NCBI RefSeq assembly: GCF_014636235.1
Contig: NZ_BMDZ01000007.1
Span: 55,181 to 119,180, forward strand
DNA length: 64,000 nt
Origin: Tistrella bauzanensis
GTDB lineage: Bacteria > Pseudomonadota > Alphaproteobacteria > Tistrellales > Tistrellaceae
Direction: 5' to 3'
This document shows, piece after piece, positions 26,181 to 34,885 of the stretch. The notes beneath the pieces are model-generated. The model ran no database searches, was not told where the DNA came from, and saw only the letters and a list, made by a program, of their open reading frames with translations. The position numbers were made by a program, and so were the translations under genes. Each line of letters begins with the position of its first letter. Position 1 is the first letter of the stretch.

Positions 26181-26813
26181 TCAGCCGCGGATGCCGGCCT
26201 GCCATTCGTTCAATCGCGCCACATAGCGCGCAAGCACGTCGATCTCAAGGTTAATCGCATCGCCGCGCCTCCGCTCGGACAAGGTGGTGTTGGTCCAGGT
26301 GTGCGGAATGATGTTGACACCGAACCGCATGCCGTCGACCTCGTTCACCGTCAGGGAGATCCCGTCGAGGGTGACGGAGCCCTTGGGGGCGATGAAGCCC
26401 GCCAGATCGGCCGGCACCTCGAAGACCAGCCGCCAGGACCCGCCCTCCGGGATCGCCGACATCAGACGGGCAATACCGTCGACATGGCCCAGCACGACAT
26501 GGCCACCAAGTTCGTCGCCGACCTTCGCCGCCCGCTCCAGATTGATCTGCCGACCCTCGATCCAGCCGCCGAGCGTGGTCTTCGACAGCGTCTCGCCCGA
26601 GGCTTCGGCATCGAACCAGGCCCGCCCGCCGCTGTCGCGCCCGCGCTCGATCACCGTCAGGCAGCAGCCGGAACAGGCGATCGATGCGCCGATATCGATG
26701 CCGTCTGGATCATAGGCCGTGGCGATCCGCAGCCGGCGGTCTTCGGCAGCCCCGGCCCCGGGGGCCGTGACGCTGACGATCTCGCCGATATCGGTGATGA
26801 TGCCGGTGAACAT
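26181..26813 (-). CDS. ribE: Riboflavin synthase, alpha subunit
   Basis: Dismutates two lumazine molecules to riboflavin; 210 residues. The internal duplication is visible: MFTGIITDIGEIVSV starts the first barrel, with IACSGCCLTVIERG in it, and GHVVLGHVDGIARLMSAIPE with GSVTLDGISLTVNEVDGMRF marks the second. The C-terminal helix VLARYVARLNEW is present. It lies 33 bp after ribD and 71 bp before ribB. Length is normal. Confidence 0.95.
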   Translation of the reverse strand: MFTGIITDIGEIVSVTAPGAGAAEDRRLRIATAYDPDGIDIGASIACSGCCLTVIERGRDSGGRAWFDAEASGETLSKTTLGGWIEGRQINLERAAKVGDELGGHVVLGHVDGIARLMSAIPEGGSWRLVFEVPADLAGFIAPKGSVTLDGISLTVNEVDGMRFGVNIIPHTWTNTTLSERRRGDAINLEIDVLARYVARLNEWQAGIRG

Positions 26814-26846
26814 GGCTGAACGCGCTTTCTGAAGGGAGGGACGCTG

Positions 26847-28061
26847 TCAGATCCGGGGGGCGACGGTGCCGGTCGCCGCATAGGTTTCGTATATGTCGGG
26901 TCCAAGGGACAGGACGTCCAGCCGCTCGAACGCCGCCATGTCGACCAGATGGTCCACACCATAAGCGCGCGCCGCCGCCAACCCGTCGCCGCCGGCCACC
27001 ACCGGCGCCCTGAACCAGTGGACCCGGTCGACCAGCCGATCGCGGAGCAGAGACGCCGCAAGCTCGCCGCCGCCTTCCAGCAGCACCCGGGTGATGCCGC
27101 GCTGGCCCAGAACCTCCAGCACCCGCAGCGGGTCGGGGCGGCCATCGGCGCCGTCGGGCACACCCAGCACTTCGACCCCCGCCTGAACCAGTGCGGCCCG
27201 GCGGGTGACATCGGCATCGTCGCGCGTCACCAGCCAGACCGGCGCCACGCCCGTGTCGCGGCCGCGGGCAGCCTCACGTACCAGCGCATGGGTCAGGGGC
27301 AGCTTCAGGCGGCTGTCGATCACCACCCGGACCGGCGAGCGGTCCTCAAGCCCCGGCACCCGCACGGTCAGGCGCGGATTGTCGGCCAGCGCCGTGCCGA
27401 CGCCGACCATGATCGCATCGTGGGAGGCGCGCAGCATGTGGCCCATGGCGCGGGCTTCCGGGCCTGTGATCCACTGGCTCTCGCCATTGTGGGTGGCGAT
27501 GCGGCCATCCAGCGTGGTCGCGACCTTCCAGGCGACCAGCGGCCGCCCGGTCAGAATGCGCGAGAAGAATCCGGCATTCAGCGCCCCGGCCTCGGCCGCC
27601 ATCAGCCCCAGATCGACCGTGACGCCGGCGCGGGTCAGCGTTTCCATGCCACGGCCGCTGACCCGCGGATCGGGATCGCCGGTCGCGATCACCACCCGCG
27701 CCACAGCCGCCGCCACCAGGGCATCGGCACAGGGCGGCGTCTTGCCCCAATGGGCGCAGGGCTCAAGGCTGACATAGGCGGTGGCGCCGCGCGCCGCACC
27801 GCCTGCCGCCGCAAGCGCCACGGCCTCGCCATGGGGGCGCCCGCCGGGCTGGGTCCAGCCGCGCCCGACAACCCGGCCGTCGGGCGACACCAGCACGCAA
27901 CCGACGGCGGGGTTCGGCCAGACCCGCCCGAGGCCACGCCCGGCCAGCGCCAGCGCATGGGTCATGTGGTGCCGGTCGGCATCGGACCAGATCACCGGGA
28001 CCGACACCGCCGGCCCGTCCGTTTCAGGCGCCTGCAGGCCGGCATATACCGCATCAGACAT
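26847..28061 (-). CDS. ribD: Bifunctional pyrimidine deaminase/reductase
   Basis: Catalyses the second and third steps of riboflavin synthesis; 404 residues. The N-terminal deaminase has the zinc ligands in [16 protein letters not shown] and [20 protein letters not shown] (about residues 75-120). The C-terminal reductase domain starts near 180 ([20 protein letters not shown]) with [20 protein letters not shown] and [20 protein letters not shown]. The start is probably the Met at 28061, overlapping the nrdR stop by 8 bp; ATGs at 28067 and 28079 are also in frame. Confidence 0.94.
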   Translation of the reverse strand: MSDAVYAGLQAPETDGPAVSVPVIWSDADRHHMTHALALAGRGLGRVWPNPAVGCVLVSPDGRVVGRGWTQPGGRPHGEAVALAAAGGAARGATAYVSLEPCAHWGKTPPCADALVAAAVARVVIATGDPDPRVSGRGMETLTRAGVTVDLGLMAAEAGALNAGFFSRILTGRPLVAWKVATTLDGRIATHNGESQWITGPEARAMGHMLRASHDAIMVGVGTALADNPRLTVRVPGLEDRSPVRVVIDSRLKLPLTHALVREAARGRDTGVAPVWLVTRDDADVTRRAALVQAGVEVLGVPDGADGRPDPLRVLEVLGQRGITRVLLEGGGELAASLLRDRLVDRVHWFRAPVVAGGDGLAAARAYGVDHLVDMAAFERLDVLSLGPDIYETYAATGTVAPRI

Positions 28062-28548
28062 CGTCATTCCCGCCGCCATCGGCCATCGGCGTCGGCATGC
28101 CGCCCGCCAGGCTGCCGATCAGGGCCTGGAAGTCGCCCACCTCGCGGAAGTCGCGATAGACCGACGCGAAACGGACATAGGCGATCTTGTCGACGCCGAT
28201 CAGAGCCTCCATCACCAGTTCGCCGATGATCCGGCTCTCGATCTCGGTCTCGCCCATGCCTTCCAGGCGGCGATGGATGGCGCTGACCATCCGCTCCACC
28301 TGCTCGGCCTCGACCGGGCGCTTGCGCACCGCGATCCGGATCGATCGCGCCAGCTTCTCGCGCTCGAACGGTTCGCGGACGCCATCCTTCTTCACGACCA
28401 CCAGATCACGAAGCTGGACGCGCTCGAAGGTGGTGAAGCGGGCGCCACAGGCAGCACAATGACGGCGCCGCCGGATGGCGGCACCGTCTTCAGCCGGGCG
28501 GCTGTCCTTCACCTGGGTCTCTTCGTTGCCACAGAACGGGCAGCGCAT
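28054..28548 (-). CDS. nrdR: Transcriptional repressor NrdR
   Basis: ATP/dATP-sensing repressor of ribonucleotide reductase genes; 164 residues. The N-terminal zinc ribbon is [17 protein letters not shown] with [20 protein letters not shown] (four Cys). The ATP-cone follows ([20 protein letters not shown] near 50-70). The C-terminal tail of about 20 residues is low complexity. It heads the rib genes as in many bacteria and follows glyA by 53 bp. Confidence 0.97.
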   Translation of the reverse strand: MRCPFCGNEETQVKDSRPAEDGAAIRRRRHCAACGARFTTFERVQLRDLVVVKKDGVREPFEREKLARSIRIAVRKRPVEAEQVERMVSAIHRRLEGMGETEIESRIIGELVMEALIGVDKIAYVRFASVYRDFREVGDFQALIGSLAGGMPTPMADGGGNDDV

Positions 28549-28601
28549 CGCACCTCCGGATATGTCAGGACGATCGGCGCCCGATCAGGGCGCCGATCCG
28601 A

Positions 28602-29900
28602 TCAGAGCGCCGGATAGATGGGGAAGCGGTCGCAGAGCGCCTTGACCTCGGCCCGCACCGCCGCCTCGACGACCGCGTCGCCCTCAGGGTTGGCGGCAAG
28701 CGCGTCGAGCACCTGCACGATCAGCCGCCCGACCTCGCGGAATTCCTCTTCACCGAAACCGCGGGTGGTGCCGGCCGGTGTGCCAAGGCGCACGCCCGAG
28801 GTCACCATCGGCTTTTCGGGATCGAAGGGGATCGCGTTCTTGTTGCAGGTGATCCCCGACCGCTCCAGCGCATCCTCGGTGGCATTGCCCTTCAGACCCT
28901 TGGGCCTGAGGTCGACCAGCATCAGATGATTGTCGGTGCCGCCGGTGACGATGTCGAGGCCCCCTGCGACCAGAGTTTCGGCCAGTGCCTGGGCGTTGGC
29001 CACCACCTGCCCGGCATAGCCCTTGAAGTCGGGCCGAAGCGCCTCGCCGAACGCCACCGCCTTGGCCGCGATGACGTGCATCAGCGGGCCGCCCTGAAGG
29101 CCGGGGAACACCGCCGAATTGATCTTCTTGCCCAGCGCCTCGTCATTCGACAGCACCATGCCGCCGCGCGGACCGCGCAGGGTCTTATGGGTGGTGGTGG
29201 TGACGACATGGGCATGCGGCAGCGGCGACGGATGAACACCGGCCGCGACCAGCCCGGCGAAATGGGCCATGTCAACCATCAGATAGGCACCGACCGCGTC
29301 GGCGATGGCGCGGAAGCGTTCAAAATCGAAGATGCGGCTATAGGCCGAACCGCCGGCGATGATCAGCTTCGGCTGGCTTTCCAGGGCCAGGCGCTCGACC
29401 TCGTCCATGTCGATACGGCCGTCCTGAAGACGCACGCCATACTGAACCGCATGGAACCATTTGCCCGACTGGTTGGGGGCGGCGCCATGGGTGAGGTGGC
29501 CGCCGGCCGCCAGCGACATGCCAAGGATGGTGTCGCCCGGCTTCAGCAGCGCCTGGAACACCGCCTGATTGGCCTGGGCCCCCGAATGCGGCTGAACATT
29601 GGCATAGGTGCAGTCGAACAGCGTGCAGGCGCGCTCGATCGCCAGCGCCTCGGCGATGTCGACGAATTCGCAGCCGCCGTAATAGCGCTTGCCCGGATAG
29701 CCCTCGGCATATTTGTTGGTCAGCACCGTGCCCTGGGCGGCCATCACCGCGGGGCTGGCGATATTCTCGGAGGCGATCAGCTCGATCTGGTCGCGCTGAC
29801 GGGTCAGTTCGCCGTCGATCGAGCGCATCAGCTCGGCGTCATCGGCGAGCGAGGCGCGGAAGAACGCCTGGGCATTATAGCTGGGGGTCTGGTCGGTCAT
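28602..29900 (-). CDS. glyA: Serine hydroxymethyltransferase
   Basis: PLP enzyme converting serine and tetrahydrofolate to glycine and methylene-THF; 432 residues. The start at 29900 gives [20 protein letters not shown]. Signature stretches: [20 protein letters not shown] near 40, [40 protein letters not shown], and the PLP-lysine motif [20 protein letters not shown] near 230. It is the first gene before nrdR and the rib operon. A 13-bp hairpin sits in its upstream gap. Confidence 0.97.
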   Translation of the reverse strand: MTDQTPSYNAQAFFRASLADDAELMRSIDGELTRQRDQIELIASENIASPAVMAAQGTVLTNKYAEGYPGKRYYGGCEFVDIAEALAIERACTLFDCTYANVQPHSGAQANQAVFQALLKPGDTILGMSLAAGGHLTHGAAPNQSGKWFHAVQYGVRLQDGRIDMDEVERLALESQPKLIIAGGSAYSRIFDFERFRAIADAVGAYLMVDMAHFAGLVAAGVHPSPLPHAHVVTTTTHKTLRGPRGGMVLSNDEALGKKINSAVFPGLQGGPLMHVIAAKAVAFGEALRPDFKGYAGQVVANAQALAETLVAGGLDIVTGGTDNHLMLVDLRPKGLKGNATEDALERSGITCNKNAIPFDPEKPMVTSGVRLGTPAGTTRGFGEEEFREVGRLIVQVLDALAANPEGDAVVEAAVRAEVKALCDRFPIYPAL

Positions 29901-29928
29901 CGGTCGCGCACCTGTCCGGAGGTGAGGC

Positions 29929-29969
29929 GCGGACACCCGGCGCCGGTGCCAGCCGGGCCGGGTGTCCGC
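29929..29969 (-). terminator. 13-bp hairpin between rpiB and glyA
   Basis: GCGGACACCCGGC (29929-29941) pairs perfectly with GCCGGGTGTCCGC (29957-29969) around a 15-nt loop. It lies after rpiB and just before glyA on the minus strand. No U tract follows, so it could be a weak terminator of rpiB or a structure in the glyA leader. Confidence 0.5.
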
Positions 29970-30035
29970 CTAAGCAGAAACGGTGCGGCAGCCTGCCGTT
30001 CGGCATCGGCCACCGCACCGCGGTCGGTTGAGCGG

Positions 30036-30479
30036 TCAGCCGAGCTTGTCGACCCGCCGCTGATGACGGCCGCCTTCGAAGGCGGTGGTCAGGAAGACAT
30101 CCAGGGCATCGCGCGCGGTTTCAGGGCCGATCACCCGTTCGCCCATCACCAGAACATTGGCGTCGTTGTGCTGCCGCGACAGGCGCGCGGTCAAGGCGTC
30201 ATGCACCAGGGCCGCACGGATATGGGGGTGACGGTTGGCCGCGATCGAGATGCCGATGCCCGATCCGCAGATCAGCACGCCGCGGGCCGCACGGCCTTCG
30301 GCCATGGCCGCCGCCAGCGCATTGGCGAAATCGGGATAGTCGACCGATGCAGAGCCATCCGTGCCGAGATCGAGAACCTCCAGGCCACGGGCGGCAAGCT
30401 CTTTCTTCAGCGTGGATTTGAGATCGACGCCGCCATGATCCGAGGCGATCGCCACGACGCGGGTGCTGTCAATGGACAT
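30036..30479 (-). CDS. rpiB: Ribose-5-phosphate isomerase B
   Basis: Interconverts ribose-5-phosphate and ribulose-5-phosphate; 147 residues from the Met at 30479. The RpiB/LacAB fold is clear: VVAIASDHGGVDLKSTLKKE, VLDLGTDGSASVDYPDFANA, the active-site Cys in ARGVLICGSGIGISIAANRH near 65-85, and LSRQHNDANVLVMGERVIG. The ORF is open for about 1 kb upstream, but that part is out-of-family and excluded. It is divergent from mucR and upstream of glyA on the same strand. Confidence 0.95.
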   Translation of the reverse strand: MSIDSTRVVAIASDHGGVDLKSTLKKELAARGLEVLDLGTDGSASVDYPDFANALAAAMAEGRAARGVLICGSGIGISIAANRHPHIRAALVHDALTARLSRQHNDANVLVMGERVIGPETARDALDVFLTTAFEGGRHQRRVDKLG

Positions 30480-31004
30480 GCCGATCCCTTCCTTGATCCT
30501 GAACGCCGGCCGGAACCTCTCCGGCCCGGATACGGCCGTCGCGCGAGCGCCGGCCGCGGTGCCCCTTCCCTTAACACACCCCGCCCGTGTCGCCAACTGC
30601 GCCGCACACATGGTAACCAGCCATCGGGTGCATGAGGCGCCGGTCATGGCCGGATCACGGAACCGCGCAGCCGGCCGCTGCTCCGTTCGGCGGGACGCTA
30701 CAGGGGGCCAGATTCGTCGTTCGAGAAAGGCTGAGCACCAAGAACACCCGGAAGAAGTGTGTCCATTACTGCAAAAGGGCACGCTATCGATGATATTTCT
30801 GTTGTGATATCTGTTTGACCAAGTCATCATGCGGTAGGTGATATTTGCCGCGGGGGCTATTTGCAGAGGCGGATCAAGATCCGACGATGCCACCGATAGA
30901 CGGGCTTCCGATATCAGGGCGTCCATAGCGGCCGCATCTGGCCCTTCAGCGGTTTTTTGCACGGTGACTTTAACGGCGGACAGCCATCGGAAAGCGAGCG
31001 TTCC
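30480..31004. promoter_or_regulatory. Long rpiB-mucR intergenic region
   Basis: This gap of 525 bp between divergent rpiB and mucR holds no convincing gene. The stretch 30760-30850 is AT-rich with three GATAT elements (near 30792, 30806 and 30840) and TTGACC at 30815. MucR/Ros proteins bind AT-rich DNA and usually repress their own promoters, so this is the likely mucR control region. The remaining part shows nothing distinctive. Confidence 0.4.
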
Positions 31005-31478
31005 ATGTCGGATAGTTCCGAGACCAGTATCATCGCCCATGACAAACTGCTGAGCATGGCAGCGCAGATCGTGGCGGCCTATGTCAGCCACAATACCCTG
31101 CCCGCCCAGCAACTGCCCGAAGTGATCCAGACGGTGTATTCGGCGCTGAGCGATCAGCGCAATGGCGGCACGTCGCCACAGGAAGCGGTGCGCGAAGAGG
31201 CGCAGAAGCCGGCCGTGCCGGTGCGCAAGTCCATCACGCCCGATTACATCGTGTGCCTGGAAGACGGCAAGAAGCTGAAGATGCTGAAGCGTCATCTCCG
31301 CGCCAATTACGGGATGACGCCGGAAGAATATCGCGCGAAATGGGGCCTGGCGCCGGACTATCCGATGGTGGCGCCGAATTACGCCCAGCAGCGGTCGGAC
31401 TTCGCCAAGAAGATCGGCCTTGGCCGCGCCACCAACGCACCCCGCGCCCGTGGCGGCCGCCGCGCCGCCCAGGCCTGA
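31005..31478 (+). CDS. mucR: MucR/Ros-family zinc-finger regulator
   Basis: A 157-residue H-NS-like alphaproteobacterial regulator. The N-terminal oligomerisation part is at about residues 10-50 (LSMAAQIVAAYVSHNTLPAQ). The C-terminal domain has KPAVPVRKSITPDYIVCLED, then the zinc finger VCLEDGKKLKMLKRHLRANY, with Cys near 84 and later ligands in this helix, followed by GMTPEEYRAKWGLAPDYPMV. The tail ends in basic Ala/Arg residues. Members regulate exopolysaccharide, motility and cell-cycle genes. The first Cys of the classical C2H2 finger is replaced, as in many MucR proteins. Confidence 0.93.
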   Translation: MSDSSETSIIAHDKLLSMAAQIVAAYVSHNTLPAQQLPEVIQTVYSALSDQRNGGTSPQEAVREEAQKPAVPVRKSITPDYIVCLEDGKKLKMLKRHLRANYGMTPEEYRAKWGLAPDYPMVAPNYAQQRSDFAKKIGLGRATNAPRARGGRRAAQA

Positions 31479-31524
31479 TCCCGGCCCTGCGGCCGGATAC
31501 ACAGGCCGTCGTCGCGACGTCGAA

Positions 31525-31564
31525 GCAAAGGGGGGCTCCGCATGACGGCGGCGCCCCCCTTTGC
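31525..31564 (+). terminator. Terminator after mucR
   Basis: A perfect 12-bp stem (GCAAAGGGGGGC 31525-31536 with GCCCCCCTTTGC 31553-31564) about 45 bp past the mucR stop, followed by modest T content. It is the likely end of the mucR transcript. Confidence 0.7.
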
Positions 31565-31672
31565 AGCGTGTGGTTTACAGCTTGTGGTTTGCAGCTTATG
31601 CGGCGGCTGGTCTGGCGCTGTGGACGAATGCCCTGGCGCCTCGCGGGCAATACACGATCCCTCGCTCGCACT

Positions 31673-31885
31673 CTATGACGGCTGTTCGAGCGATCTGTTA
31701 TAGTCCTCGACCGGAAGCCCCCCGACGCCCCAGTCTTCCATCGCGACCTCATCGATGACGACGAAGGTGGTGGCGGGATTTTTGTCGAGCACGCGCACCA
31801 GCAGGTCGGTGACGCCCCTGATCAATTCGGCTTTCTGTTCGGGTGTCGCGCCGTCGCGCGTGATCCTGATGTTGACATAGGGCAT
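31673..31885 (-). CDS. 4-oxalocrotonate tautomerase family protein
   Basis: A 70-residue small tautomerase. Starting at the Met at 31885 gives PYVNIRITRDGATPEQKAEL with the catalytic Pro exposed after Met removal. The family ending TTFVVIDEVAMEDWGVGG is present. An ATG 9 bp upstream would bury the Pro and was not used. It is the last gene of a GST/NTF2/tautomerase operon divergent from an HxlR regulator, a layout typical of small detoxification operons. Confidence 0.9.
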   Translation of the reverse strand: MPYVNIRITRDGATPEQKAELIRGVTDLLVRVLDKNPATTFVVIDEVAMEDWGVGGLPVEDYNRSLEQPS

Positions 31886-31890
31886 GTGCG

Positions 31891-32280
31891 TCACACCTCC
31901 GGTTGTCTGGTCTCGGTGATCTGGAAAACCTTGGCGATGATCCGCCAGGTTCCGTCCACCCGGACGAATGTCAGGAAATCCACGAAATCTCGTGAGCCGA
32001 TGGAGCAGCGCACGCGCGCAACGGCCGTATTGTCTCCGGCAAGATCGATCCCGTCGATGTGATCACGACGCCGTTCGCCGCGAGATGCCGGGGATTGCCG
32101 CGCGGCGACAACCGGAAAATACTCATCCATGGTCCGATACAGGAACGGTGTCTCGTCCGCCGTGGCATAGATGGCCCTGGGATGGAAGACACGCTGGAGC
32201 TTGCTGACGTCGCAGTCGTAGAGCGCGTCGAAATAATCCTGAATGACCTGGTTGAGATGGTCGAGCGTGTCGTTCGTCAT
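31891..32280 (-). CDS. NTF2-like (lumazine-binding/SnoaL-type) protein
   Basis: A 129-residue cone-fold protein. LDHLNQVIQDYFDALYDCDV, LQRVFHPRAIYAT, AVARVRCSIGSRDFVDFLTF and VDGTWRIIAKVFQI give the pattern of the putative lumazine-binding/NTF2-like family. No catalytic residue can be assigned. The start overlaps the stop of the GST gene by 4 bp, and the tautomerase follows closely, so all three are one transcription unit. The substrate is unknown. Confidence 0.8.
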   Translation of the reverse strand: MTNDTLDHLNQVIQDYFDALYDCDVSKLQRVFHPRAIYATADETPFLYRTMDEYFPVVAARQSPASRGERRRDHIDGIDLAGDNTAVARVRCSIGSRDFVDFLTFVRVDGTWRIIAKVFQITETRQPEV

Positions 32281-32903
32281 GCTGCCTCCGGCTGAATAAG
32301 GCCCTCGGCCACCAGCGCAGCGCGCACCGCCGGACGTGAACCAATGCGGCCGACATAAGCGGCGACAGCCGGCCAGCGCGCCAGACTGATGTCGATAAAC
32401 TTGCTCCAGTTGAGGACGACGAACAGATAAGCGTCGGCGATCGTGAAGGTCGGGCCGAGGATAAAGGGCCGTCCGTCCGACAGCGCGCGCTCGACATCGC
32501 CGATGCGGCGGAAAAGCATTGCCTCGGCACGGGATGTCTCATCGTCTTCAAGTGTGCGACCGCTGAACCAGGGGCTGAAGCTCTTATGCAGTTCGGACGC
32601 GGTGAAGTTGAGCCACTCCTGCAACCGGACCCGCTCGATCGTTCCCGCGGCGGGCGCAATCGCCGCTTCCGGAGCGATGTCTGCGAGATACTGCAAGATG
32701 GCCGCGTTCTCCGTGAGGATCACCCCCGGTTCAATCTCCAGAGCGGGCACGTAGCCTTTCGGGTTCACCGTCAGATAATCGGTCCCCATTGCCGTTCTGG
32801 CGGTCTCGGTATCAACTTTGATCGCGTCGAAATCCCGACCGATCTCGGTCAGGGTGATGCGAGACGCGAGCGAGCAGGCGCCGGGTTTGAAGTAGAGCAA
32901 CAT
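32277..32903 (-). CDS. Glutathione S-transferase family protein
   Basis: A 208-residue GST of the beta/GstA type. The thioredoxin-fold N domain begins MLLYFKPGACSLASRITLTE, with Cys10 in the position typical of bacterial beta GSTs, and has VPALEIEPGVILTENAAILQ. The all-helical C domain ends with PFILGPTFTIADAYLFVVLN. It is the first gene of the three-gene operon and is divergent from the HxlR gene. A role in electrophile detoxification is family knowledge. Confidence 0.9.
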   Translation of the reverse strand: MLLYFKPGACSLASRITLTEIGRDFDAIKVDTETARTAMGTDYLTVNPKGYVPALEIEPGVILTENAAILQYLADIAPEAAIAPAAGTIERVRLQEWLNFTASELHKSFSPWFSGRTLEDDETSRAEAMLFRRIGDVERALSDGRPFILGPTFTIADAYLFVVLNWSKFIDISLARWPAVAAYVGRIGSRPAVRAALVAEGLIQPEAA

Positions 32904-32926
32904 GGAAACCTCATGTGTGGATGGGC

Positions 32927-33011
32927 AACGCCAAGACTACGAATTGGCGTTACCATTGACAATTTAGTTTCCCCTGGTTACTTCATTTTCAGGTTTCCCC
33001 GCGGTAACGCC
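32927..33011. promoter_or_regulatory. Candidate HxlR operator and promoter
   Basis: AACGCCAA (32927-32934) and TTGGCGTT (32944-32951) form a perfect dyad. GGCGTTACC (32946-32954) is matched in inverted form by GGTAACGCC (33003-33011). Between them is TTGACA (32956-32961) with a possible -10 about 17 bp on. The whole lies between the GST operon and the hxlR-type gene, a good place for shared repression. Confidence 0.55.
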
Positions 33012-33037
33012 TGCCCGATCTGAGACTGCTGTCCGAT

Positions 33038-33385
33038 ATGAGTTTGAAAGTCCGGAAGAACCGAAGCGCGCCGCCGCCCGAGACCTGCGCGCTGACAGAA
33101 TGCATGTCGATCATCGCCGGTGCGTGGGCACCGAATGTGATCTGGCACCTGCGTGCCGGACCACGGCGCTTCAGCGAGCTGCGGTCCGACATCCCGCCGA
33201 TTTCAGCCAAGGTGCTTTCGCAGCGATTGAAGGAACTCGAAGGCCGCGGCGTCCTGTCGCGTGCCGTCCAACCGACGACGCCTCCGTCGGTCGCGTATGC
33301 CCTCACAGTGCTCGGGCACGAACTCGTCCCGGCACTCGACGCGATCGTCGCGGTGGGACACAAGTTGAAAGCCGAACGGCGGTAG
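33038..33385 (+). CDS. HxlR-family helix-turn-helix regulator
   Basis: A 115-residue winged-helix regulator. The HxlR domain shows the first Cys in CALTECMSIIAGAWAPNVIW, then RRFSELRSDIPPISAKVLSQ and RLKELEGRGVLSRAVQPTTP, and the ending GHELVPALDAIVAVG. Many HxlR members sense electrophiles or redox through a conserved N-terminal Cys, and two Cys lie near positions 15 and 20 here. It is divergent from the GST/NTF2/tautomerase operon and is probably its repressor. Confidence 0.92.
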   Translation: MSLKVRKNRSAPPPETCALTECMSIIAGAWAPNVIWHLRAGPRRFSELRSDIPPISAKVLSQRLKELEGRGVLSRAVQPTTPPSVAYALTVLGHELVPALDAIVAVGHKLKAERR

Positions 33386-33406
33386 GTCCGTGGTGGCGGA
33401 TGATCA

Positions 33407-34819
33407 TCAGGATCCGTTCCCGATATCGGGGTCACCACCGTCGGCAAGGTCGCCGGGCCGCGTGCCTGGCGCCGGATCGTGAAGATGGCGGAGATCCTGA
33501 AGTGCCGCACGGCTGCGCACGACACAGGCCGTCCCTTCACCGATCGCCTGCGCGCCGTGATCGAACTCCATCCACCGGATGTGGCCGACACGGGGCGCCA
33601 GAACCAGATCTGGCGGGTCGCCGGCCATACGGCTGCGGCTGATCCGGTCCTGCATGATCGCGATCGCGCTCATCATCACGTCACCGATGCCGGGATGCGT
33701 GGCCCGGCCGGCCTGTGCCACTGCCCGGCGTTCGATCTCGGCCGCGCCACGGGGGCCGAAGCCGATCAACCGGCCACCGAACCCCAGCAGCCGTCGGGCC
33801 CCGCGACGATCCGGCACCGCGCTCGCCACACCGGCCGGTGCCCCGCGCGCAAGCCCGTGGGCATGGGCCGACGGGTGGGCCTGCAGCGATGGGCCGTGCG
33901 CGTGGCCCGACGGCCGGTCTTCATCTGCCGCCCGCGCGATCGCATCGGCGCCATCGATCGGGCGGGCGCTTGACGGGCCCGCTGCGGCCTGCCGCGCGGC
34001 ATCGATCCGCAAGCGGCGACGATAGCCGGCCAGATCGCCATGCAGGGTGACGGCGATCACCGCTTCCGCGCCAAGATGACGACAGAGCGAGACCGGCACC
34101 GGATTGACCAGCCCGCCATCGACCAGCAATCGCCCGCCCATGCGCACCGGCGCGAAGATGCCGGGAATGCTCATCGATGCTCTGAGCGCGTCGACCAGAT
34201 CGCCTTCGGTCAGCCAGACCTCCTGACCACTTGCCAGATCGGTGGCGATGGCACCGAACGGCATCGGCAGGCTTTCGATCCGGGTATCGCCAAAAGCCTC
34301 GCGCAGCACCGATGCCAGCCTGTCGCCGGCGACCAGACCACCGCCCCCCATCCGAAAATCACCCAGCCGCACCACTTTCAGCCGAGTCAGCGCCCGTACC
34401 CAGCTTTCGAATTCATCCAGCCGGCCGGCCGCATAGAACGCACCGACAATCGCTCCGGCGCTGGCGCCCGCCACGACCGTCGGGGTCACGCCCTCGCGCA
34501 GCAGGCCGTCCAGAACACCGATATGGGCCCAGCCGCGCGCCGACCCTGAACCCAGCGCCACGCCGATCACCGGCGGGCGAAGCGCCTGCGGCGCCGGATC
34601 GCCGCGACGGGCGGCGGCATCGGCACGCCGGCGCCGCCGGCGCCGTGGCGGCACCGGATCGGCCGCCGGCAACGGGTCCGCCACAGGGGGCGATCTGGGT
34701 GTCGGATCGGCTGCCGCCATGGCTGCCGGTGCCGGTCCGGGGCGCACCGGCGGGTTGTGCGCTGCGGCAGAAGTTTGAGGATCGTTGCTGGTTCGGGTTG
34801 GCGCGACGGGTCTGGTCAT
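33407..34819 (-). CDS. Patatin-like phospholipase
   Basis: A 470-residue serine hydrolase of the patatin/RssA type, probably a lipid acyl hydrolase. The first 90 residues are Pro/Ala-rich and end in a basic run (PRRRRRRRADAAARR). The patatin domain begins at IGVALGSGSARGWAHIGVLD (oxyanion hole). The nucleophile is in VAGASAGAIVGAFYAAGRLD (GASAG Ser) and the catalytic Asp in GRLLVDGGLVNPVPVSLCRH. A low-complexity insertion follows (ARPIDGADAIARAADED and a His-rich part) before the conserved C-terminal portion. The much longer open frame upstream of 34819 is not family sequence. Confidence 0.88.
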   Translation of the reverse strand: MTRPVAPTRTSNDPQTSAAAHNPPVRPGPAPAAMAAADPTPRSPPVADPLPAADPVPPRRRRRRRADAAARRGDPAPQALRPPVIGVALGSGSARGWAHIGVLDGLLREGVTPTVVAGASAGAIVGAFYAAGRLDEFESWVRALTRLKVVRLGDFRMGGGGLVAGDRLASVLREAFGDTRIESLPMPFGAIATDLASGQEVWLTEGDLVDALRASMSIPGIFAPVRMGGRLLVDGGLVNPVPVSLCRHLGAEAVIAVTLHGDLAGYRRRLRIDAARQAAAGPSSARPIDGADAIARAADEDRPSGHAHGPSLQAHPSAHAHGLARGAPAGVASAVPDRRGARRLLGFGGRLIGFGPRGAAEIERRAVAQAGRATHPGIGDVMMSAIAIMQDRISRSRMAGDPPDLVLAPRVGHIRWMEFDHGAQAIGEGTACVVRSRAALQDLRHLHDPAPGTRPGDLADGGDPDIGNGS

Positions 34820-34885
34820 GCGATGCTCGTCTCCGATGGCGGTCCGGATCGCCCGGCCGACAGCGCGAGCGAAAGGAAATGCCCG

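Noticed and set aside
24487-28061. FMN riboswitch in the riboflavin gene run
   Set aside because: All gaps between these genes are under 80 bp, and no RFN-like conserved sequence is present.
30480-31502. Long N-terminal extension of rpiB (open frame to 31502)
   Set aside because: The added sequence overlaps mucR on the other strand and has no similarity to RpiB, whose family start is at 30479.
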